Positions 1 through 5,547 of a stretch of DNA of 5,859 nucleotides are shown one piece after another (the stretch's first letter is position 1; each line of letters starts with the position of its first letter). The notes under the pieces were generated by a model. The model saw only the letters and a program-made list of their open reading frames with translations, did no database searches and was not told the origin of the DNA. The stretch lies in assembly GCA_007134115.1 (NCBI GenBank), contig SLLK01000054.1:1-5859 (forward strand). Direction: 5' to 3'. Source of the DNA: Gammaproteobacteria bacterium. Its GTDB lineage: Bacteria > Pseudomonadota > Gammaproteobacteria > UBA5335 > SLRW01. The translations under genes and the position numbers were made by a program.

Positions 1-1731
1 GAAACCGTCTGGCGCCAGGCCAACAAGTACGAAGTGCCGCGTATGGCCTTCGTCAACAAGATGGACCGCACCGGCGCCGACTTCACGCGCGTGGTCAACC
101 AGATTCGTGAGCGCCTGGGCGCCAACCCGGTGCCGATCCAGTATCCGGTCGGCGCCGAGGAAAACTTCAAGGGCGTGGTCGATCTGATCATCATGAAGGC
201 CATTTACTGGGATGACGAGACGGCGGGCGCCAATTTCGAGGAAGGCGAAATACCCGACGATATTCGCGCCGAGTGCGAGAAGTACCGTGAGGAAATGGTC
301 GAGGCGGCAGCCGAAGCCAACGAAGAGCTCATGGAGAAGTATCTTGAAGGCGGCGAGTTGACCGAGGACGAGATTCGCAAGGGTCTGCGCATGCGCACCC
401 TGGCCAATGAAATCGTGCCCACGCTGTGCGGCACCGCGTTCAAGAACAAGGGCGTGCAGGCCATGCTCGACGCGGTGATCGAGTACATGCCCTCGCCCAC
501 GGACGTGATTTCCATCCAGGGTCACCTGGATGATGCCGACGAAACCGTAGCCGAACGTCACGCCGACGATAAGGAGCCCTTCGCGGCCCTGGCGTTCAAG
601 ATTGCCAGCGACCCGTTCGTCGGTAACCTCACCTTCTTCCGCGTGTATTCGGGTGTGCTCAAGTCCGGTGATTTTGTCTACAACCCGGTCAAGGGAAAGA
701 AGGAGCGCATCGGCCGTATTCTGCAGATGCATGCCAATAGTCGCGAAGAGGTCAAGGAAGTGCGGGCCGGCGAGATCGCCGCAGCCGTGGGCCTCAAGGA
801 TGTGACCACCGGCGACACCCTGTGCGATCCGGGTCATATTATTACGCTGGAGCGTATGGAGTTCCCCGAGCCGGTGATTTCGGTGGCGGTGGAGCCCAAG
901 ACCAAGCCGGACCAGGAAAAGATGGGCGTGGCGCTGGGCAAGCTGGCCCAGGAAGACCCCTCGTTCCGGGTGCATACCGACGAGGAGTCCGGCCAGACCA
1001 TCATTTCCGGTATGGGTGAGCTGCACCTGGAAATCATCGTTGACCGCCTCAAGCGCGAATTCAAGGTTGAGGCCAACGTGGGTAACCCGCAGGTCGCCTA
1101 CCGCGAGACTATTCGCAAGCAGGTTGAGCAGGAAGGCAAGTTCGTGCGCCAGACCGGTGGCCGTGGTCAGTACGGCCATGTGTGGCTGCGCCTCGAGCCG
1201 CGCGAGCCCGGTGAAGGCTACGAATTCTTTAACAAGATTGTCGGTGGTGTGGTGCCCAAGGAATACATCAATGCCGTCGACAAGGGTATTCAGGAACAGA
1301 TGGGTAACGGCGTGATTGCCGGCTTCCCGGTGGTGGATGTGGCGGTCACGCTGTATGACGGCTCCTACCATGACGTGGACTCCAACGAAACAGCATTCAA
1401 GATCGCCGGCTCCATGGCGTTCCGTGACGGTGCGGCCAAGGCCAGCCCGGTGCTGCTGGAGCCCATCATGTATGTCGAGGTGGTCACCCCCGAAGACTAC
1501 ATGGGTGATGTAATGGGCGATCTGAACCGTCGCCGCGGTCTGGTGCAGGGCATGGAAGACGGTCCTTCGGGCAAGATTGTGCGTGCCGAAGTGCCGCTGT
1601 CGGAAATGTTTGGCTATGCCACCGACCTGCGCTCGCAGACCCAGGGTCGTGCGACCTATTACATGGAGTTCGAGAAATACGCCGAGGCGCCAGCAAGTAT
1701 CGCCGAGGCCGTGATCAAGAAGGCCTCGTGA
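1..1731 (+). CDS. fusA: Elongation factor G, 5'-truncated by window edge
   Basis: EF-G is the cytoplasmic GTPase that drives ribosomal translocation of tRNA and mRNA and, with RRF, ribosome recycling. The reading frame is open from base 1 (ETVWRQANKY), and 576 residues are present. The G4 motif NKMD is at window residues 19-22 and lies at 142-145 in E. coli EF-G. About 123 N-terminal residues, including the P-loop and switch regions, are therefore outside the window, and the full protein would be near 700 residues, as usual. The G5-like GTAFKNKG is at residues 144-151. Domain II follows (FKIASDPFVGNLTFFRVYSG), then domain III (GMGELHLEIIVDR), domain IV (GGRGQYGHV, and the tip loop GSYHDVDSNE with its histidine at residue 457), and domain V (PILLEPIM-like, ending AEVPLSEMFGYATDLRS). 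The stop is TGA at 1729-1731. It is intact with no frameshift. A 35-nt spacer without a terminator leads to tuf, so the two are probably cotranscribed. Confidence 0.98.
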   Translation, partial: ETVWRQANKYEVPRMAFVNKMDRTGADFTRVVNQIRERLGANPVPIQYPVGAEENFKGVVDLIIMKAIYWDDETAGANFEEGEIPDDIRAECEKYREEMVEAAAEANEELMEKYLEGGELTEDEIRKGLRMRTLANEIVPTLCGTAFKNKGVQAMLDAVIEYMPSPTDVISIQGHLDDADETVAERHADDKEPFAALAFKIASDPFVGNLTFFRVYSGVLKSGDFVYNPVKGKKERIGRILQMHANSREEVKEVRAGEIAAAVGLKDVTTGDTLCDPGHIITLERMEFPEPVISVAVEPKTKPDQEKMGVALGKLAQEDPSFRVHTDEESGQTIISGMGELHLEIIVDRLKREFKVEANVGNPQVAYRETIRKQVEQEGKFVRQTGGRGQYGHVWLRLEPREPGEGYEFFNKIVGGVVPKEYINAVDKGIQEQMGNGVIAGFPVVDVAVTLYDGSYHDVDSNETAFKIAGSMAFRDGAAKASPVLLEPIMYVEVVTPEDYMGDVMGDLNRRRGLVQGMEDGPSGKIVRAEVPLSEMFGYATDLRSQTQGRATYYMEFEKYAEAPASIAEAVIKKAS

Positions 1732-1766
1732 GAGCCCCCAGGCAACAGTAAGAAGAGGATAGAGTC

Positions 1767-2957
1767 GTGTCCAAGGCAAAATTCGAGCGTACCAAGCCGC
1801 ATGTGAATGTGGGAACGATTGGTCACGTGGACCATGGCAAGACCACGTTGACGGCGGCGCTGACGAAGGTGCTGGGTGAGAAGTATGGCGGCGAGTTTCG
1901 CGCCTACGACCAGATTGACAATGCACCCGAGGAGCGCGCACGTGGTATTACCATTGCCACGGCGCACGTGGAGTATGAGTCTGATGCGCGCCACTACGCG
2001 CACGTGGACTGCCCGGGCCATGCTGACTACGTGAAGAACATGATCACGGGTGCGGCGCAGATGGACGGTGCGGTGCTGGTGGTGTCGGCGGCCGATGGTC
2101 CGATGCCCCAGACGCGCGAGCACATTCTGCTGTCCCGCCAGGTGGGCGTGCCCTACATTGTGGTGTACCTGAACAAGGCGGACATGGTGGATGACGCCGA
2201 GCTGCTGGAGCTGGTGGAGATGGAAGTGCGCGAGCTGTTGAGCGCGTACGAGTTCCCCGGTGATGACACGCCGATCGTGACCGGCTCGGCGCTCAAGGCG
2301 CTCGAGGGTGATGATTCGGATATTGGTGTGCCCAGCATCTACAAGCTGATTGAGGCGATGGACTCCTGGATTCCCGAGCCCGAGCGCGCCATTGACGGTG
2401 ATTTCCTGATGCCGGTGGAAGATGTGTTCTCGATCTCGGGCCGCGGCACCGTGGTGACCGGTCGTGTTGAGCGCGGCATTGTGAAGGTGGGCGACGAGAT
2501 CGAGATCGTGGGTATCCGCGATACGACCAAGACCACGGTCACCGGTGTGGAGATGTTCCGCAAGCTGCTTGATCAGGGTCAGGCGGGTGACAACGTGGGC
2601 GTGTTGCTGCGTGGCACCAAGCGTGACGATGTGGAGCGCGGCCAGGTGCTGGCCAAGCCGGGCAGCATTACCCCGCACACCAAGTTCGAGTGCGAGGTGT
2701 ATGTGCTGTCCAAGGACGAAGGTGGTCGTCACACGCCGTTTTTCAACGGCTATCGTCCGCAGTTTTATTTCCGTACCACGGATGTGACCGGTTCCTGCGA
2801 GCTGCCTTCGGGCACCGAGATGGTGATGCCGGGTGACAACGTGAAGATGACGGTGACCCTGATTGCGCCGATCGCGATGGAAGACGGCCTGCGCTTTGCG
2901 GTACGCGAAGGCGGCCGCACCGTGGGTGCCGGCGTGGTCAGCAAGATCGTCGAGTAA
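1767..2957 (+). CDS. tuf: Elongation factor Tu
   Basis: EF-Tu is the GTPase that delivers aminoacyl-tRNA to the ribosomal A site in the cytoplasm. The protein is 396 residues, two more than E. coli because of a short insert after residue 180 (SDIGVPSI). All nucleotide-binding motifs are present: GHVDHGKT at 19-26, the switch I region ending RGITI at 59-63, DCPGH at 81-85 with catalytic His85, NKAD at 136-139, and SAL at 174-176. Domains 2 (from about 210, SISGRGTVVTGRVERG) and 3 (from about 305, ending REGGRTVGAGVVSKIVE) are complete. The start is GTG at 1767, as in many proteobacterial tuf genes. It is supported by the family N-terminus MSKAKFERTKPHVNVG and by GAGG at 1755-1758, 8 nt upstream. 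The stop is TAA at 2955-2957. The 5' neighbour is fusA, as for a tufA copy, but the 3' neighbours are tRNA-Trp and secE, as for a tufB copy. Many gammaproteobacteria carry two near-identical tuf genes, so which copy this is remains open. Confidence 0.99.
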   Translation: MSKAKFERTKPHVNVGTIGHVDHGKTTLTAALTKVLGEKYGGEFRAYDQIDNAPEERARGITIATAHVEYESDARHYAHVDCPGHADYVKNMITGAAQMDGAVLVVSAADGPMPQTREHILLSRQVGVPYIVVYLNKADMVDDAELLELVEMEVRELLSAYEFPGDDTPIVTGSALKALEGDDSDIGVPSIYKLIEAMDSWIPEPERAIDGDFLMPVEDVFSISGRGTVVTGRVERGIVKVGDEIEIVGIRDTTKTTVTGVEMFRKLLDQGQAGDNVGVLLRGTKRDDVERGQVLAKPGSITPHTKFECEVYVLSKDEGGRHTPFFNGYRPQFYFRTTDVTGSCELPSGTEMVMPGDNVKMTVTLIAPIAMEDGLRFAVREGGRTVGAGVVSKIVE

Positions 2958-2963
2958 GTCTGG

Positions 2964-3000
2964 GGCGGGAACGGGCGCAACCTGTTCCCGCCGCATTCTT
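2964..3000 (+). terminator. Probable intrinsic terminator or attenuator after tuf
   Basis: A 12-bp stem starts 7 nt after the tuf stop. The left arm 2964-2975 (GGCGGGAACGGG) pairs with 2981-2992 (CCTGTTCCCGCC) with a single G-U wobble, around a 5-nt loop CGCAA. The following sequence, GCATTCTTG, is only moderately T-rich. Termination may thus be partial, leaving some read-through into the tRNA and secE. The stem is seen directly. Terminator function is inferred from its strength and its place at the end of tuf. Confidence 0.75.
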
Positions 3001-3011
3001 GTCGGGTGGTC

Positions 3012-3040
3012 TGGACATGCGCGCAGCAGGATCGTAGACT
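3012..3040 (+). promoter_or_regulatory. Probable sigma70 promoter for tRNA-Trp
   Basis: A -35-like TGGACA at 3012-3017 (5 of 6 matches to TTGACA) is separated by exactly 17 nt from a -10-like TAGACT at 3035-3040 (4 of 6 matches to TATAAT). The expected start is near 3046-3048, about 10 nt before the mature tRNA. The bases after the -10 (ACCCGG, 3041-3046) are GC-rich, as in the discriminators of stringently controlled stable-RNA promoters. The boxes and spacing are seen. Promoter activity and ppGpp control are inferred. Confidence 0.6.
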
Positions 3041-3056
3041 ACCCGGTTCTCGGTGT

Positions 3057-3132
3057 AGGCCAGTAGCTCAATTGGCAGAGCGGCGGTCTCCAAAACCGCA
3101 GGTTGGGGGTTCGATTCCCTCCTGGCCTGCCA
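3057..3132 (+). tRNA. trnW: tRNA-Trp (anticodon CCA)
   Basis: A complete 76-nt cloverleaf decodes UGG. The acceptor stem AGGCCAG (3057-3063) pairs fully with CTGGCCT (3122-3128). The D stem is GCTC/GAGC (3066-3069 with 3078-3081). The anticodon stem is GCGGT/ACCGC (3083-3087 with 3095-3099) around the 7-nt loop CTCCAAA, giving anticodon CCA at 3090-3092. The T stem GGGGG/CCCTC has one G-U pair and encloses TTCGATT. Discriminator G at 3129 is the tryptophanyl-tRNA synthetase identity base, and the 3' CCA is encoded (3130-3132). tRNA-Trp between a tuf gene and secE is a common gammaproteobacterial arrangement. Confidence 0.98.
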
Positions 3133-3178
3133 TTTTTTTCGTTCGCGCTCCACGTATCGCCGGGAGAGCGCGGGCGCT
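3133..3178 (+). other. tRNA trailer: T7 tract and hairpin before secE
   Basis: Seven T residues (3133-3139) directly follow the encoded CCA. Next comes a 7-bp stem CGCGCTC (3144-3150) with GAGCGCG (3166-3172) around a 15-nt loop. The T-run behind the strong acceptor stem could promote some termination or serve tRNA 3' processing. The hairpin has no T-run of its own. A weak -10-like TATACG (3178-3183) lies downstream, without a convincing -35. Function is uncertain. This could simply be the processing boundary of a tRNA-secE-nusG transcript. Confidence 0.35.
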
Positions 3179-3199
3179 ATACGGTTTCCATTGGGTTTA

Positions 3200-3577
3200 A
3201 TGAGCAGTCAAACAGAAGAACGCGGCTCGCCGCTGGATACGCTCAAGTGGCTGGTATCGCTGGGCATTCTGCTGTCCGCGGTAGCGGCCTTTTATGTCTA
3301 CTCCGATGAGTCGACCCTGTTGCGCGTGGGCGCATTGCTGGGCGCTACCGCACTGGCAGTGGCGATCGCATGGACTACGCGGCAGGGACGTGTGCTGTGG
3401 GGTATGACCAATAATGCCTACGGCGAGTTGCGCCGGGTCGTCTGGCCGACGCGCACGGAAACCACGCAGACTGCGCTGGCGGTGCTGGTGCTGGTCATCA
3501 TTGCAGCCATTTTCCTGTGGCTGGTCGACATGCTCCTGGCCTGGGGTGTGCAGCGATTTACCGGGCTGGGGGGTTGA
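3200..3577 (+). CDS. secE: Protein translocase subunit SecE
   Basis: SecE is the inner-membrane subunit that clamps SecY in the SecYEG protein-export channel. The 125-residue product matches the long, three-helix gammaproteobacterial form (about 127 residues in E. coli). Hydrophobic segments lie at about 15-34, 40-58 and 92-115. The conserved cytoplasmic amphipathic stretch ELRRVVWPTRTET is at 76-88, with the diagnostic WPT, and leads into the essential last helix. I chose the ATG at 3200 because the resulting N-terminus (MSSQTEERG) resembles the family. An in-frame TTG at 3191 would add three residues. Neither has a clear Shine-Dalgarno. The stop is TGA at 3575-3577, and nusG begins 2 nt later, so secE and nusG are probably translationally coupled. 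Confidence 0.95.
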   Translation: MSSQTEERGSPLDTLKWLVSLGILLSAVAAFYVYSDESTLLRVGALLGATALAVAIAWTTRQGRVLWGMTNNAYGELRRVVWPTRTETTQTALAVLVLVIIAAIFLWLVDMLLAWGVQRFTGLGG

Positions 3578-3579
3578 GC

Positions 3580-4113
3580 ATGGCGATGCGCTGGTACGTG
3601 GTGCAGGCCTATTCCGGCTTTGAGCACCAGGTGAAGAAGTATCTTGAAGACCGCGTTGCGCGCAGTGACCTGCAGGACCGCTTTGGTCGCATCATGGTGC
3701 CCACCGAGGAAGTGGTGGAGATGCGCGAGGGCCAGCGGCGGCGCAGCGAGCGCAAGTTCTTTCCCGGTTATGTGCTGGTGCAGATGGATCTCAATGACGA
3801 GGTCTGGCACCTGGTCAAGGATGTGCCCAAGGTGCTCGGTTTTATTGGCGGCACCAAGGATCGCCCTACGCCCATTACCGAACGTGAAGCGGAATCCATT
3901 CTGCACCGTATTGAGGAAGGCGTGGAGAAGCCCCGTCCCAAGGTGTTGTTCGAGCCGGGCGAGGTGGTGCGCGTGACCGATGGCCCGTTCAACGACTTCA
4001 ACGGGGTGGTCGAAGAGGTCAATTACGAGAAAAGTCGCCTGCGGGTGGCGGTGCTCATTTTTGGCCGTTCCACGCCGGTGGATCTGGAATTCGGTCAGGT
4101 CGAGAAGGCCTGA
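3580..4113 (+). CDS. nusG: Transcription antitermination/termination factor NusG
   Basis: NusG binds RNA polymerase through its N-terminal domain and suppresses pausing. Its C-terminal KOW domain contacts Rho, or NusE/S10 on the leading ribosome. The 177-residue product has the NGN domain from RWYVVQAYSGFE (residues 4-15) through VPTEEVVEMREGQRRRSERKFFPGYVLVQM and GFIGGTKDRPTPI. The KOW domain occupies about residues 125-177 (PGEVVRVTDGPFNDFNGVVEE, ending FGQVEKA). The ATG at 3580 is chosen because it gives the standard N-terminus and is preceded by a G6 run (3568-3573) spaced 6 nt away. A longer in-frame opening to 3517 lies within secE and adds unrelated residues. An ATG at 3586 is a less likely alternative. 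Stop TGA is at 4111-4113. Confidence 0.98.
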   Translation: MAMRWYVVQAYSGFEHQVKKYLEDRVARSDLQDRFGRIMVPTEEVVEMREGQRRRSERKFFPGYVLVQMDLNDEVWHLVKDVPKVLGFIGGTKDRPTPITEREAESILHRIEEGVEKPRPKVLFEPGEVVRVTDGPFNDFNGVVEEVNYEKSRLRVAVLIFGRSTPVDLEFGQVEKA

Positions 4114-4120
4114 TGCGAGC

Positions 4121-4150
4121 GTCCGGCCGGCGCCTGGGGCGTGGCCGGAT
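4121..4150 (+). other. Strong GC-rich hairpin after nusG
   Basis: The arms TCCGGCC (4122-4128) and GGCCGGA (4143-4149) pair perfectly. The stem continues through a bulged G4129 into CGCC (4131-4134) with GGCG (4138-4141), closed by a 3-nt loop. It begins 8 nt after the nusG stop. No T-run follows, so it is not a classical intrinsic terminator. A role in mRNA 3'-end stability, processing or pausing is possible. Confidence 0.5.
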
Positions 4151-4166
4151 CTGATGCTGGTGACTG

Positions 4167-4203
4167 GCGGCATTGCTACGGCGATGCCGCGGGTTGCCGT
4201 TTT
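4167..4203 (+). other. 10-bp hairpin with cUACGg tetraloop, then TTTT; possible attenuator
   Basis: Arm 4167-4176 (GCGGCATTGC) pairs with 4181-4190 (GCGATGCCGC) over 10 bp with one G-U, closed by the loop TACG (4177-4180). C-UACG-G belongs to the exceptionally stable UNCG tetraloop class. A TTTT run occurs only at 4200-4203, 9 nt after the stem, which is too far for a standard terminator. The hairpin lies between nusG and the L1 control site. It may separate the two cistron groups by attenuation or RNase processing. Confidence 0.5.
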
Positions 4204-4210
4204 AGTGACA

Positions 4211-4247
4211 GCGACGGGGAGCCTCGCAGGCGTTTGCACCCGGGGAG
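4211..4247 (+). promoter_or_regulatory. L1 autoregulatory mRNA site (rplK leader)
   Basis: The fold has the layout of the L1-binding site of 23S helices 76-77 and of known L11-operon leaders. A lower stem CGGG (4215-4218) pairs with CCCG (4239-4242). A 5' internal-loop strand GAG (4219-4221) faces a longer 3' strand CGTTTGCA (4231-4238). An upper stem CCT (4222-4224) with AGG (4228-4230) closes on a CGC loop. The rplK Shine-Dalgarno GGGGAG (4242-4247) overlaps the last pair of the lower stem, so bound L1 should block initiation. In E. coli excess L1 represses rplK-rplA translation through such a site. Assignment here rests on structure and position. Confidence 0.75.
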
Positions 4248-4256
4248 TCTGAAATT

Positions 4257-4688
4257 ATGGCCAAGAAGGTACAGGCTTATATCAAGCTGCAGGTGCCGGC
4301 CGGGCAAGCCAATCCCAGCCCGCCCGTGGGCCCGGCGCTCGGTCAGCACGGCGTCAATATCATGGAGTTCTGCAAGGCGTTCAACGCCCAGACCCAGGAG
4401 ATGGAGCAGGGGTTGCCCATACCGGTGGTGATTACGGTATACAACGACCGCAGCTTCACTTTCATCACCAAGACGCCGCCGGCCGCGATTCTGCTCAAGA
4501 AGGCTGCGGGCGTGAGCAAGGGCAGTCCGGTGCCGCACACTAACAAGGTGGGCAAGGTGACCCGTGCGCAGCTCGAGGAAATTGCCAAAACCAAGCAGCC
4601 CGATCTGACTGCAGCCGATATGGATGCCGCGGTGCGCACCATCGCCGGCAGCGCCCGCAGTATGGGCCTCGACGTGGAGGGTGTCTGA
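4257..4688 (+). CDS. rplK: 50S ribosomal protein L11
   Basis: L11 binds the 23S GTPase-associated centre together with L10. It takes part in factor-dependent GTP hydrolysis and in RelA activation by uncharged tRNA. The product is 143 residues, one more than in E. coli. The N-terminal domain carries the family signature NPSPPVGPALGQHGVNIMEFCKAFN (19-43) with its conserved prolines, where thiostrepton-type drugs act. The sequence TFITKTPPAAILLKKAAG leads into the C-terminal rRNA-binding domain, which ends ARSMGLDVEGV. The ATG at 4257 is preceded by GGGGAG (4242-4247) 9 nt away. Stop TGA (4686-4688) is separated from the rplA start by one base, so rplA is translationally coupled. Translation is probably repressed by L1 through the leader site immediately upstream. 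Confidence 0.99.
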   Translation: MAKKVQAYIKLQVPAGQANPSPPVGPALGQHGVNIMEFCKAFNAQTQEMEQGLPIPVVITVYNDRSFTFITKTPPAAILLKKAAGVSKGSPVPHTNKVGKVTRAQLEEIAKTKQPDLTAADMDAAVRTIAGSARSMGLDVEGV

Positions 4689-4689
4689 C

Positions 4690-5385
4690 ATGGCCAAACT
4701 TTCCAGACGCATGCGCGCCATCCGCGAGAAACTCGAGCCGGGCCGTCAGTATTCAATCGACGAGGCGGTGGCGCTGCTCAAGGAGTTGTCTTCGGTCAAG
4801 TTCTCCGAGTCGCTTGATGTGGCCGTGAACCTGGGCGTGGATCCGCGTAAATCCGATCAGGTCGTGCGTGGCGCGACCGTGCTGCCGCACGGCACCGGCA
4901 AGACGGCCCGTGTGGCCGTGTTTGCCCAGGGCGCCAACGCCGACGCCGCCAAAGAGGCGGGTGCCGATGTGGTGGGGTTCGAGGATCTTGCCGAACAGAT
5001 CAAGGCCGGCCAGATGGACTTCGATGTGGTGATCGCTACGCCTGACGCCATGCGCATCGTGGGTGCGCTGGGTCCGGTGCTGGGCCCGCGCGGGCTGATG
5101 CCCAACCCCAAGGTGGGTACGGTGACCGCAGATGTGGCCACGGCGGTGAATAACGCCAAGGCCGGGCAGGTCCGTTATCGCACGGACAAGGCCGGCATCG
5201 TGCATTGCCAGCTGGGCAAGGTGGATTTCGAGGTGGATGCCATCAAGGGCAACCTGCAGGCGTTGTTGGCCGACCTGCAGAAGGCCAAGCCGGCCAGCTC
5301 CAAGGGTATTTATCTGCAAAGAGTTACCCTGTCGTCGACCATGGGTCCGGGGGTCCGTGTGGACCACAGTTCCATGGTGGTGTGA
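4690..5385 (+). CDS. rplA: 50S ribosomal protein L1
   Basis: L1 forms the mobile L1 stalk that guides deacylated tRNA out of the E site, and it is also the translational repressor of its own operon. The product is 231 residues (about 234 in E. coli). It begins MAKLSRRMRAIREK, includes the RNA-binding SVKFSESLDVAVNLGVDPRKSDQ region (35-57), and has the signature GPRGLMPNPKVGT at 132-144. It ends with TMGPGVRVDHSSMVV. The ATG at 4690 is chosen over upstream in-frame codons because it gives the family N-terminus. It has GGAGGG (4676-4681) inside the end of rplK with an 8-nt spacing. Stop TGA is at 5383-5385. The C-terminus is a few residues shorter than in E. coli, which is normal variation. Confidence 0.99.
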   Translation: MAKLSRRMRAIREKLEPGRQYSIDEAVALLKELSSVKFSESLDVAVNLGVDPRKSDQVVRGATVLPHGTGKTARVAVFAQGANADAAKEAGADVVGFEDLAEQIKAGQMDFDVVIATPDAMRIVGALGPVLGPRGLMPNPKVGTVTADVATAVNNAKAGQVRYRTDKAGIVHCQLGKVDFEVDAIKGNLQALLADLQKAKPASSKGIYLQRVTLSSTMGPGVRVDHSSMVV

Positions 5386-5390
5386 TGACA

Positions 5391-5457
5391 GGTGCGTCGG
5401 CGCCGGCCACTGGTCGGTACCGGCGCGGGGCCGCTGTCCGCTGTCGTGCGGGCCGCG
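5391..5457 (+). other. Proximal part of the rplA-rplJ spacer, GC-rich hairpin
   Basis: The arms GCGCCGG (5400-5406) and CCGGCGC (5420-5426) pair perfectly over 7 bp around a 13-nt loop, 14 nt after the rplA stop. No T-run follows. A competing pairing, GCGCGG (5423-5428) with CCGCGC (5453-5458), would disrupt it. The heptamer CCGCTGT occurs twice in tandem at 5431-5444. The segment may act as a processing or attenuation element between the rplKA and rplJL cistrons. No gene is seen in it. Confidence 0.35.
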
Positions 5458-5528
5458 CGTCTGAGACCGCAGGTGCCGGACTCCGGGAAGGGGCGAGGCT
5501 TAATGGCGAAAGCCGGCCTGCGTAGACG
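5458..5528 (+). promoter_or_regulatory. L10 leader: L10(L12)4-binding structure
   Basis: The pattern GAGACCGCAGG, then CTTAAT (5499-5504), then CCTGCGTAGACGG matches my recollection of the enterobacterial rplJ leader. The outer stem CGTCT (5458-5462) pairs with AGACG (5524-5528). An asymmetric internal loop of GAGAC (5463-5467) against T5523 follows, then the stem CGCAGG (5468-5473) with CCTGCG (5517-5522). The enclosed part holds a CCGG/CCGG hairpin (5476-5486) and a GGC-GAAA-GCC GNRA hairpin (5505-5514). In E. coli the L10-L12 complex binds such a bulge/kink-turn structure far upstream of rplJ and represses its translation. The distance to the rplJ start, about 150 nt, fits that class. Confidence 0.8.
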
Positions 5529-5547
5529 GTGTACCCGGGTCATAGTC

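Noticed and set aside
1659..2996. Long open frame (445 codons) on the - strand opposite tuf
   Set aside because: It lies almost wholly antisense to tuf. The product is His/Arg/Leu-rich with no recognisable domain. Such frames arise from the strong codon bias and high GC of tuf genes.
3155..3183. Promoter for secE using TATACG (3178-3183) as -10
   Set aside because: The sequence 16-18 nt upstream (around TATCGC, 3155-3160) does not resemble a -35. It is kept only as a weak possibility in the trailer note.
4173..4201. TTGCTA or TTGCCG as a -35 for a rplK promoter
   Set aside because: No -10-like hexamer lies 16-18 nt downstream of either. TTGCTA overlaps the UNCG-capped hairpin.
3418..4239. 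Open frame of 273 codons on the - strand opposite secE/nusG
   Set aside because: It is antisense to two clear genes. The composition is a mirror of their codon bias, there is no domain or ribosome-binding site, and it crosses the structured nusG-rplK spacer.
4753..5367. Open frame of 204 codons on the - strand opposite rplA
   Set aside because: It is confined to the rplA coding region, His/Gly-rich and without any recognised motif. It is a codon-bias shadow.
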